A stretch of 34,482 nt of DNA from Dehalococcoidia bacterium. GTDB taxonomy: Bacteria > Chloroflexota > Dehalococcoidia > Dehalococcoidales > JAUVZA01. The translations under genes and the position numbers were made by a program. The DNA lies in NCBI GenBank assembly GCA_030602805.1, contig JAUVZA010000008.1, positions 1-34,482 of the forward strand, given 5' to 3'. The notes beneath the pieces were generated by a model that saw nothing but the letters and a program-made list of their open reading frames with translations, was not told the DNA's origin and did not search any database. Shown one piece after another: positions 15,648 through 21,845 of the stretch (position 1 is its first letter; each line of letters starts with the position of its first letter).

Positions 15648-15963
15648 GATGTTAGTAAATGTTATTAAATGTTAATATTTCCGTATGTAGTTAAATGTTG
15701 TCATCGTAGAACGTCATAAAATGTCATCATTCGTCATCGTCCCACCCCCCTATATTAGCTACGAACTTCTATTTTACCTTCACTCTCGATCGTAGCGGAT
15801 GATAAGGGATATCGTGACACTTGTGACCCTTCTACTTTCCAAGGGTCACAGTAATCTTATCGTGGTGTTTATATACTGTGACACTTGTGACAGGTGTGAC
15901 TATAGTTTCTAGGGTAGGTAGTATGAAAGAATTCGTGTCAAAGTACACCACAAGGGTCACAGT
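15648..15963. repeat. iteron-like repeat region, candidate replication origin
   Basis: This 336-nt gap between the helical protein gene and the primase-polymerase has several repeat families. TAAATGTT occurs at 15656, 15666 and 15692. GTCATC/GTCATA units are scattered through 15700-15740. GTGACACTTGTGAC occurs perfectly twice (15814-15827 and 15878-15891), with a third half-site GGTGTGAC at 15893. AAGGGTCACAGT occurs at 15841 and 15952, and the inverted form TTGTGACCCTT at 15821 makes a 10-bp hairpin with the 15841 copy. Such clustered direct and inverted repeats beside a replication gene are typical of an origin or of operator arrays. Confidence 0.6.
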
Positions 15964-15971
15964 TTCACAGG

Positions 15972-17624
15972 TCATAGCTTCCTCTCCTCTCTAAGCTCAT
16001 CAGTGACTATTTTAAGGGCTCTAGCGGTGGGGTCGGCGGGTTCATCTGGTTCATCCTCGCTGTGACCCTTCACCTCGGCTAGTAGTGAGGTATCCTCAAC
16101 CTCTTTTATTATGAATTCACTTGGCAAGAACCCCGTAGGCGATACCCAAACGCTTATCTGACTTCGGCTTTCCCCCCGATAGATAGATACGGATCTAAGT
16201 TTCTCGAAGCCTATCCTTCTTAGATAGCCCGCTAGTGTCTTCTGTGATAGGTTCTGCCCTAGCGTCATTCTAGCGTGACCTATTATAGAGGCGATGTGGA
16301 GGAATAACCTGCCTTCCTTATCTGCTGCAAATCCGATCCTATCATACGCTAAATCGCTACTCATAGCCGAGCCTAAACCATGTTCAGAATCTACTAGTTT
16401 AGGTTTGGTCGCCCCTCTTGCAAGAAAGCTTATTATCCACTGCTGCACCTCTTCCAGTTTTGTCACCGTCGGCTCAACCTTCACTAACAACCTTAGAGCT
16501 ATTGCAATCTCAGGCCAGCGTTTAACTGCTGCGGGATAAAGGACATGTCCAGCGTCGTATAATCGCTGGTAGGCTCGCCTGGGAGATAGAAACGAAGATG
16601 TCTCTCCCATAGGGATTGAAGTTCCGTCTTCAAGATTTAGCACATACTCGGCGTCCTCGGTTCCTAGCTGGACCAGACCCTTGACCTTAAATGGCAGAAG
16701 CTCCAGCACATCACTATGCCGCACCTTAGCTATGACGCCAGATATGTAGTCGAGCCTGAGAGCTTTCTTGAGGTCTTTCTCGTCGCCATGCCTGCGTCGG
16801 AAGGCGATTATGATGTTAGCTATCTCTTGGTCGCTCCCTCCTTCCCTTGCGACGTAGTTCGCCAATGACAAGTCATACTCGGATAGACTGGGTAGATCCT
16901 CCCGTTTATGGTCATATGTCTTGGCAAAACCCTTACGCCTACGCAACTCTTCGATCTTCAATGGTGGAAGCTGAGTGTTCGGGTCAAGCACCAGGTCGCT
17001 GACGGGCTTGCCGACAGGCTCGCTCTCAGTCTCCCTATCACCACCGAAGGTCTCGCTGTGGAGAGCGTCAAGTTGCCCCTGACGGTCATTGATGATATCA
17101 CGGCCACCTAATATATTTCCGGTAAGAGCGAAATAACGCTTACAGTCGTAGATCTCAACCTGGTCACGCCTACACTTGCCTGGAGGTTTATCTCCCCTTA
17201 CGATAATGTGGATTCCCTCCTCGCTTTGGGAAACCTCAGTATACGAATCCATTTGGTCTACGATAGCCTGTGCCCAGTCTAAGATCTCACCCGTCTCAGA
17301 GTCACGGACGCCATCCAGGTCAATGAAGGTGTAGGGGTCGTCCTCAGATAGCATAAAACCCACGCCGTTATATTTGCCAGTTTTGCTCCCTAGATAATTA
17401 TCTCTGGCCGTCTCAAACTTGGACCAGGTATAGGGAGCATTTGACATGGCCGCCTCACCAGTGCCAGCGTGCTTCGGCACCTTCTTCTTCGGATCATTGT
17501 CCTCTATACGCCAGACTACCCACTGCTTGAGTGCCTTCAGTTCGGCGGGGATATTATCAAGGTTATACGTTGCTGCGATCTTATCCACCTTCGCACCGCC
17601 TTTAGCCTTGCTTGGTATTGACAT
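15972..17624 (-). CDS. Primase-polymerase (NrS-1-like archaeo-eukaryotic primase)
   Basis: The 550-aa protein has an N-terminal PrimPol domain like that of phage NrS-1 polymerase and related plasmid/phage primases. IPAELKALKQWVVWRIE opens the domain. The metal-binding pair is in FIDLDGVRD (Asp102, Asp104), the His motif is EEGIHIIVRG (His139), and VEIYDCKRYFALTGN gives the third acidic region (157-160). These enzymes start and extend DNA without a separate primer. The C-terminal 250 residues look like DNA-binding winged-helix segments, and I see no Walker A loop, so no helicase is fused. Its start overlaps the upstream HTH gene by 23 nt. Confidence 0.85.
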   Translation of the reverse strand: MSIPSKAKGGAKVDKIAATYNLDNIPAELKALKQWVVWRIEDNDPKKKVPKHAGTGEAAMSNAPYTWSKFETARDNYLGSKTGKYNGVGFMLSEDDPYTFIDLDGVRDSETGEILDWAQAIVDQMDSYTEVSQSEEGIHIIVRGDKPPGKCRRDQVEIYDCKRYFALTGNILGGRDIINDRQGQLDALHSETFGGDRETESEPVGKPVSDLVLDPNTQLPPLKIEELRRRKGFAKTYDHKREDLPSLSEYDLSLANYVAREGGSDQEIANIIIAFRRRHGDEKDLKKALRLDYISGVIAKVRHSDVLELLPFKVKGLVQLGTEDAEYVLNLEDGTSIPMGETSSFLSPRRAYQRLYDAGHVLYPAAVKRWPEIAIALRLLVKVEPTVTKLEEVQQWIISFLARGATKPKLVDSEHGLGSAMSSDLAYDRIGFAADKEGRLFLHIASIIGHARMTLGQNLSQKTLAGYLRRIGFEKLRSVSIYRGESRSQISVWVSPTGFLPSEFIIKEVEDTSLLAEVKGHSEDEPDEPADPTARALKIVTDELREERKL

Positions 17625-17820
17625 CGCCGTCGATCATCGCCAGCAACTTCGCCCTGGATAACCTCACGAGTCTACCCAGGCGGATAGTCGGTAGCTCTCC
17701 CCTTTTGATCATGGCCCAGACCAGGGGAACGCTTATACCGAGTAGCTGCCCCGCCTCCTCGACGGTTAACGTTAGTGATCTCTCGATGAATTCTTCGGTT
17801 CGATATTTCTTATTCGGCAT
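17602..17820 (-). CDS. Excisionase-like helix-turn-helix protein
   Basis: The 72-aa protein has a MerR-like HTH_17 fold: LTVEEAGQLLGISVPLVWAMIKRGELPTIRLGRLVRLSRAKL. Xis and related DNA-binding proteins of mobile elements share it. GGAGGTGAG precedes the ATG. It is the first gene of the leftward block and overlaps the primase-polymerase gene. It probably bends DNA at att sites or controls the divergent promoters next to it. Excisionase and regulator cannot be separated from the sequence. Confidence 0.8.
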   Translation of the reverse strand: MPNKKYRTEEFIERSLTLTVEEAGQLLGISVPLVWAMIKRGELPTIRLGRLVRLSRAKLLAMIDGDVNTKQG

Positions 17821-17837
17821 CTCTCACCTCCACCCCA

Positions 17838-17866
17838 ATTATACCACATTATGGCTTTAATGTTAA
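17838..17866 (-). promoter_or_regulatory. promoter of the leftward replication/capsid block
   Basis: On the minus strand TTAACA and TATAAT are separated by exactly 17 nt, with a TGG extension before the -10. It lies 18 nt before the HTH start codon. Confidence 0.65.
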
Positions 17867-17910
17867 TACATTTGTCAAGAGCCTCCCGCAATATAGGCTT
17901 ATAGTCGGTA

Positions 17911-17939
17911 TTTACAAATGTTTCCATCTGTGGTATATT
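17911..17939 (+). promoter_or_regulatory. promoter of the rightward integrase block
   Basis: TTTACA and TATATT are separated by 17 nt, with the same TGTGG before the -10 as in the divergent promoter. ACAAATGT overlaps this -35 and also occurs, on the other strand, just upstream of the leftward promoter, suggesting a shared operator. Confidence 0.65.
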
Positions 17940-17941
17940 GT

Positions 17942-17968
17942 TTTCGGGTGTTAAGTCCTGACCCGAAA
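17942..17968 (+). promoter_or_regulatory. leader hairpin before the coiled-coil/integrase genes
   Basis: TTTCGGGT pairs with ACCCGAAA around an 11-nt loop. It lies just after the promoter and 12 nt before the AAGGAGGA ribosome binding site. It may stabilise the mRNA or bind a regulator. Confidence 0.4.
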
Positions 17969-17993
17969 GGCAGGCAGCGAAGGAGGATACACG

Positions 17994-18233
17994 ATGGAGA
18001 ACCGAGAGCAAGAGCAGGAAGCCCGAATGACCATACTTGAGGCACGGGTGGCATTCTGCGAGCAAAGACTCTCCGTGATGGAGAGAACCTTCGGGGGGAT
18101 TATCCAATCAACCCGACGAAGGAAGAGGCAGCCCACACCTGAGGAGAAGAAGGCTATCGTAGAAAGACTTGCGGCTGGTCGAGAGGCAGCCAGAGCCAGG
18201 AGAGAGGCCGAAGCTAAGAAGGAGGCTAAGTGA
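17994..18233 (+). CDS. Small coiled-coil protein upstream of the integrase
   Basis: The 79-aa protein begins MENREQEQEARMTILEARVAFCEQRL, a heptad-like coiled coil, followed by a basic segment (STRRRKRQPTPEEKK) and an Ala/Arg/Glu-rich helical tail. A strong AAGGAGGA lies 6 nt before the ATG. Its TGA overlaps the integrase ATG (TGATG), so the two are translationally coupled. I do not recognise the family. A recombination accessory or DNA-bridging role is inferred from the coupling and the charge. Confidence 0.75.
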   Translation: MENREQEQEARMTILEARVAFCEQRLSVMERTFGGIIQSTRRRKRQPTPEEKKAIVERLAAGREAARARREAEAKKEAK

Positions 18234-19372
18234 TGGGACACTTACAAAAGCGGGCAAAAGGTAGTTGGCAGATCTGCATCTGTAGTGGCTACGTCAGAGG
18301 CAAGGCCATTCGACATCACGAGACTGTGAGAGGCACTAAGAAGGAGGCCGAGCGACGCATGCGGGAGTTAGAGAGCAGCCTCGATAAAGGCGTGCCCATT
18401 TCAGTGGGACGGCTCACGGTAGCGGAGCATCTTAATAGCTGGTTGGCGGGCTATGTTCGAACTGCCTGCTCACCGAGGACGGCGGAAGGCTACCAGAGTA
18501 TCATAGAACGCCACTTAATACCGGAAATAGGGCACATCCAACTACGGCAGCTGCAACCCCAGGCAATCCAGAGCTACTATGGCAGGGCAGTCGAGCGGTT
18601 ATCGGCTCGGTCAGTCCAGCATCATCATCGGGTGCTATCCCAGAGCCTAAAGTATGCTGTCAGGCAAGGCTATCTGGGACGTAATCCTGCGGAACTGGTA
18701 ACTGCTCCATCTTCACGTAAGAGGGTTATGAGGACGCTGACGCCATCAGAAGTCGAGGTCCTGCTGGAAGAGGCGTCGGGCGACCGATTCTACCCGATAT
18801 ATTACATGGCTATCAGCAGTGGACTACGCCAGGCCGAACTACTGGGGTTACGATGGCGTGACTTGGATTTAGATCTCCTATCTATATCGGTCAGCCAGGT
18901 ACTCTACAAGCGGGGTGGTATATGCGAATTTAAGGAACCCAAGACGGAGCACAGCAGACGCAGGATAGCCATGACACCCAAACTAGCACTGTATTTTAAA
19001 GGATATAGAAAAGAGCGGGAGCTGCTATACCTGGAGCGAGGCAATGTCCTCGGCCTGGACGATCTGGTATTCGCCAATGGAGAGGACAAGCTCATCGACC
19101 CAGGCGTGCTGTCTCATACCTTCAGCAGGATATCCAGGCAGGCAGGACTGGGAAGGGTGCGATTCCACGACCTTAGACACACGTTCGCCAGCCTAATGTT
19201 GCTGCGTGGAGCGAAGCCGAAGGTTATCAGTGAGGCTCTCGGTCACGCCTCGGTAGCCTTTACTATGGACACCTATTCGCATATAATTGAGGGGATGCAG
19301 GAGGACGCTATGGCTCTGCTGGACGAGGTGCTGCCAGCGGGGGTGAACGGGATAAAAAGTAAAATAGGATAA
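18233..19372 (+). CDS. int: Tyrosine recombinase integrase
   Basis: The enzyme would integrate and excise the element at tRNA-Thr. The protein (379 aa from ATG 18233; a GTG start at 18230 is also possible) has an N-terminal arm-binding domain (GSWQICICSGYVRGKAIRHH), a SAM-like core-binding domain (about 62-160) and a catalytic domain. All catalytic residues are present in track numbering: Arg200 (SSGLRQAELLGLRW), Lys238, His313-x-x-Arg316 (FHDLRHTFASL), His339 (ALGHASV) and Tyr349 (DTYSHII). It is intact. One gene separates it from the right att site. Confidence 0.95.
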   Translation: MGHLQKRAKGSWQICICSGYVRGKAIRHHETVRGTKKEAERRMRELESSLDKGVPISVGRLTVAEHLNSWLAGYVRTACSPRTAEGYQSIIERHLIPEIGHIQLRQLQPQAIQSYYGRAVERLSARSVQHHHRVLSQSLKYAVRQGYLGRNPAELVTAPSSRKRVMRTLTPSEVEVLLEEASGDRFYPIYYMAISSGLRQAELLGLRWRDLDLDLLSISVSQVLYKRGGICEFKEPKTEHSRRRIAMTPKLALYFKGYRKERELLYLERGNVLGLDDLVFANGEDKLIDPGVLSHTFSRISRQAGLGRVRFHDLRHTFASLMLLRGAKPKVISEALGHASVAFTMDTYSHIIEGMQEDAMALLDEVLPAGVNGIKSKIG

Positions 19373-19386
19373 CGACAGGGGGGTGA

Positions 19387-20550
19387 GTGCAAGTGGAAAC
19401 TAACACGATATATTGCGGAGATAACCTAGAGGTTCTAGCTAAGTTCCCTGAGAAATCGGTTGACCTTATTTATGCCGACCCACCTTTCTTCAGCAACAAG
19501 CACTACGAGATTATCTGGGGTAATGGTGCTGAGATGAAGGTCTATGAGGACAGGTGGAAGGGTGGCATTAATGTCTTTATTGAGTGGATGTCAGAGAGGC
19601 TCTGGCAGTGCTATCGGGTGCTGAAGGATACTGGCTCAATGTATCTGCATTGTGACCGACGAGCCAATGCTCACTTGAGGGTAGCGATGAATAGTATATT
19701 TGGCGATGATAAGTTCCAGAACGAGATTGTGTGGGCATATCGAACTGGCGGTGTGAGTAAGAGACGGTTCGGGCACAAACACGATACGATTCTATTCTAT
19801 ACCAAGACACTAAACTATACCTTCAACCCGCTGAAAGAGAGGATATATTATGAGAAGCCGTTCTTTATCTCAAATAAAGATGCTGAGGGGAGATATTATG
19901 CTGATGTCCTGATGCGAGATGTTTGGGAAATCCCAGCCGTTATAAATGTCTCGAAGGAACGACTAGGCTACCCTACTCAGAAGCCCGAAGCATTGCTGAA
20001 ACGCATCATTGAGGCATCGTCAAATAAGGACGACATAGTGCTTGACCCCTTCTGTGGCTGTGGTACAACTCTAGTAGCAGCTCACCTCTTTGGTAGGAAA
20101 TGGCTTGGTATTGATGTTTCACCAATAGCCTGTGACCGAATGAAAAGCAGGCTAAACAAAGCTGGTGCGAGTGATGTCCATGTTATTGGAGCTCCTGCTA
20201 CCATTAAGGAGCTCAAAAGTCTTGAGCCCTTCCAGTTCCAGAACTGGGTTATAGACCGCATTGGCGGAGTGCCCAGCAGTAAGAAATCTGGTGACATGGG
20301 CATCGATGGTTATACCTTTATGGCACGAGAGCCTATTCAAGTTAAGCAGTCAGAAGGTGTGGGGAGGAATGTGGTAGACAACTTCGAGACAGCTATCAGG
20401 AGAGAGCATAAGACCATCGGATATATTATTGCTTTTAGCTTTTCCAAGAGTGCCTACGAGGAAGCAGCTAGAGCAAAGGCAGAGGATAAGATGGACATAA
20501 AACTTGTCAGAGTTGATGAAATGGATAAATACTTTGCTACCGCAACCTAA
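19387..20550 (+). CDS. DNA methyltransferase fused to an Mrr-like restriction nuclease domain
   Basis: The 387-aa protein starts at GTG behind AGGGGGG. Residues 1-255 are a beta-class N4/N6 amino-methyltransferase: YADPPF (motif IV, residues 29-34) comes before GYPTQKPEALL and the SAM loop LDPFCGCGTTLVAA (219-232). Residues 280-387 resemble Mrr_cat nucleases: FQNWVIDRIGG, then SGDMGIDG (Asp303/Asp307) and PIQVKQS (Gln318-x-Lys320), the D...QxK catalytic pattern. Modification and cleavage in one chain suggest a stand-alone restriction-modification enzyme. No target-recognition domain is obvious. It follows the integrase by 14 nt and may share its transcript. Confidence 0.85.
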   Translation: MQVETNTIYCGDNLEVLAKFPEKSVDLIYADPPFFSNKHYEIIWGNGAEMKVYEDRWKGGINVFIEWMSERLWQCYRVLKDTGSMYLHCDRRANAHLRVAMNSIFGDDKFQNEIVWAYRTGGVSKRRFGHKHDTILFYTKTLNYTFNPLKERIYYEKPFFISNKDAEGRYYADVLMRDVWEIPAVINVSKERLGYPTQKPEALLKRIIEASSNKDDIVLDPFCGCGTTLVAAHLFGRKWLGIDVSPIACDRMKSRLNKAGASDVHVIGAPATIKELKSLEPFQFQNWVIDRIGGVPSSKKSGDMGIDGYTFMAREPIQVKQSEGVGRNVVDNFETAIRREHKTIGYIIAFSFSKSAYEEAARAKAEDKMDIKLVRVDEMDKYFATAT

Positions 20551-20632
20551 TACATCCCGAATAATATTAAGGCCAAATCGACGTCAAACGAACAACAAAC
20601 GAACAACAAGGTGGGGAGGTTCACGATGGAAT
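20551..20632 (+). repeat. right element end with tandem 11-nt repeat (candidate integrase arm sites)
   Basis: CAAACGAACAA occurs twice in tandem (20585-20595 and 20596-20606), 27 nt before the att repeat. The embedded GAACAACAA also occurs once near the left end (12390). Repeats flanking the core fit integrase or Xis arm sites. No good promoter for the reconstituted tRNA is seen in these 82 nt. Confidence 0.5.
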
Positions 20633-20707
20633 GCCAGCGTAGCTCAGGGGTAGAGCAGCGGTTTCGTAAACCGCCGGTCGTCGGTTCAAATCCGACCGCT
20701 GGCTCCA
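20633..20707 (+). tRNA. tRNA-Thr (anticodon CGT)
   Basis: The 75 nt fold as a complete tRNA: acceptor GCCAGCG/CGCTGGC, D stem GCTC/GAGC, anticodon stem GCGGT/ACCGC with loop TTCGTAA (CGT, Thr codon ACG), T stem GTCGG/CCGAC with loop TTCAAAT, discriminator T and encoded CCA. Its first 37 nt are also the attR repeat, so the 5' half comes from the element and the 3' half from the chromosome. Confidence 0.96.
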
Positions 20708-20723
20708 TAGATTTAGTCCAGAG

Positions 20724-21431
20724 TCAGCTGGCTTTTTGAAAGTAGTAGCCGACTCCGGGTTCGGTTATAATATATCTAGGTAGGACAGGGGCTGGTTCTA
20801 TCTTCTGACGCAAATGCGAAATGTAGATGCGCACATAATCCAGGTCATCAGTATATTCCCAGCCCCACACCTTTTCCAAGACCTGCTTGTGGGTAAGAAT
20901 ACGACCAGCATTCTCTACTAGGAGGGCAAATAAGCGAAACTCTCTTGGGGTCAGTTTCACCCGTTCTCCATTCACAATGACCTTTCGCTCAGCAACATCC
21001 ACCGTAAGGAAGCCATCACTATAGGTAATCTCTCTCTTCGCATCCGCTGAAGAGGGGAGCTCAGCGCGTCGTAATGCTGCTCGCACCCTCGCCACCAGCT
21101 CTCTATTACCCATCGGCTTAAGGAGATAGTCATCAGCTCCGTAGTCAAGCCCACGCACTATGTCATCCTCAGTTGTACGCTTGCCGGTCAGTATGACAAT
21201 GGGGATATCAGAGACATCACGAATGCGGTTGCAGGTCTGCCAGCCATCCATCTTGGGCATGACCACATCAAGAAGCACTAGGTCTGGCCTGTGGGCAAAT
21301 AGGAGTCGCAAAGCTTCCTGCCCATCGCCTGCTGTAAGCACCTCATACCCCTTCTGGGTAAGAACCTGTTCAACTAAGCTAACAAAGGCAGGCTCGTCGT
21401 CAACTATAAGGACTTTTTTACCCATTTCCAT
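20724..21431 (-). CDS. OmpR/PhoB-type response regulator
   Basis: The 235-aa protein has an N-terminal receiver (VLIVDDEPAF; phosphoacceptor Asp in LVLLDVVMPKMDGW; Thr and Lys in ILTGK and LLKPMG). Its C-terminal winged helix carries LTPREFRLFALLVENAG and VWGWEYTDDLDYVRIYISHLRQKIEP. It would regulate transcription when phosphorylated. It is the last gene of a six-gene leftward signalling operon, whose kinases are its likely donors. It is unrelated to the mobile element, whose tRNA end lies 17 nt away. Confidence 0.92.
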   Translation of the reverse strand: MEMGKKVLIVDDEPAFVSLVEQVLTQKGYEVLTAGDGQEALRLLFAHRPDLVLLDVVMPKMDGWQTCNRIRDVSDIPIVILTGKRTTEDDIVRGLDYGADDYLLKPMGNRELVARVRAALRRAELPSSADAKREITYSDGFLTVDVAERKVIVNGERVKLTPREFRLFALLVENAGRILTHKQVLEKVWGWEYTDDLDYVRIYISHLRQKIEPAPVLPRYIITEPGVGYYFQKAS

Positions 21432-21436
21432 TGATT

Positions 21437-21823
21437 CTAAGCTTTATCTTTTCGCCGTTGTAGTAGCATTTCGCCAATCATTTCAGGTAGTTCACGGGTA
21501 TTGATGGGCTTTGACAGATAGGCATCGCACCCGGACTCAATAACCCTCTCCTTGTCCCCCTTCATAGCGTAGGCAGTAATGGCAATAATGGGGGTGTGGC
21601 TGAATGCCGGCGTATTCCTGAGCTTCCTGGTTACCTCAAGCCCGTTTACTTTGGGAAGCTGTATATCCATTATGATGAGGTCTGGTTGCTCTCTCAGCGC
21701 CATATCCAGCGCCTCTTCTCCGTCAGTTGCCTTGAGTAAGGTATAGTTCTTGGCTCTAAGAACCATTTCAAGCAGTCTCATATTTTGGGGGTTGTCTTCT
21801 ACAATTAGTATCTTCTCTTTCAC
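21437..21823 (-). CDS. Single-domain response regulator (CheY/DivK-like)
   Basis: One receiver domain: KILIVEDNPQNMRLLEMVL, phosphoacceptor in LIIMDIQLPKVNGLEV, IIAITAYAM, and conserved Lys in LSKPINTREL. I start it at the GTG at 21823 (128 aa) because AGGAG lies upstream and the longer track frame would overlap the preceding kinase gene. The DNPQNM/LPKVNG/AYAMKGD pattern is that of DivK/PleD-type receivers often paired with hybrid kinases. It has no output domain and probably relays phosphate between the kinases and the OmpR-type regulator. Confidence 0.88.
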   Translation of the reverse strand: MKEKILIVEDNPQNMRLLEMVLRAKNYTLLKATDGEEALDMALREQPDLIIMDIQLPKVNGLEVTRKLRNTPAFSHTPIIAITAYAMKGDKERVIESGCDAYLSKPINTRELPEMIGEMLLQRRKDKA

Positions 21824-21845
21824 CGCCTCTTTCTCCTGAATATGG

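Larger units (their letters stand above)
12252..20669. mobile_element. tRNA-Thr-integrated satellite-like element
   Basis: The limits are a 37-nt perfect direct repeat (12252-12288 and 20633-20669) corresponding to tRNA-Thr from G1 to the end of the anticodon loop. Sequences diverge immediately on both sides of the repeat. Inside are a tyrosine integrase, an excisionase-like HTH protein, a primase-polymerase, an HK97-type capsid gene, a TIR/TM pair and a methyltransferase-nuclease fusion. No terminase, portal, maturation protease, connector, tail or lysis gene was found. This gene set fits a phage satellite or a heavily reduced prophage. Genes are arranged as one leftward block (13.4-17.8 kb) flanked by rightward blocks. 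The precise outer boundary assumes crossover inside the shared repeat. Confidence 0.85.

Noticed and set aside
15648-15963. Short repeats as a CRISPR array
   Set aside because: Repeats are 8-14 nt, irregularly spaced, partly inverted, and no cas gene is nearby.
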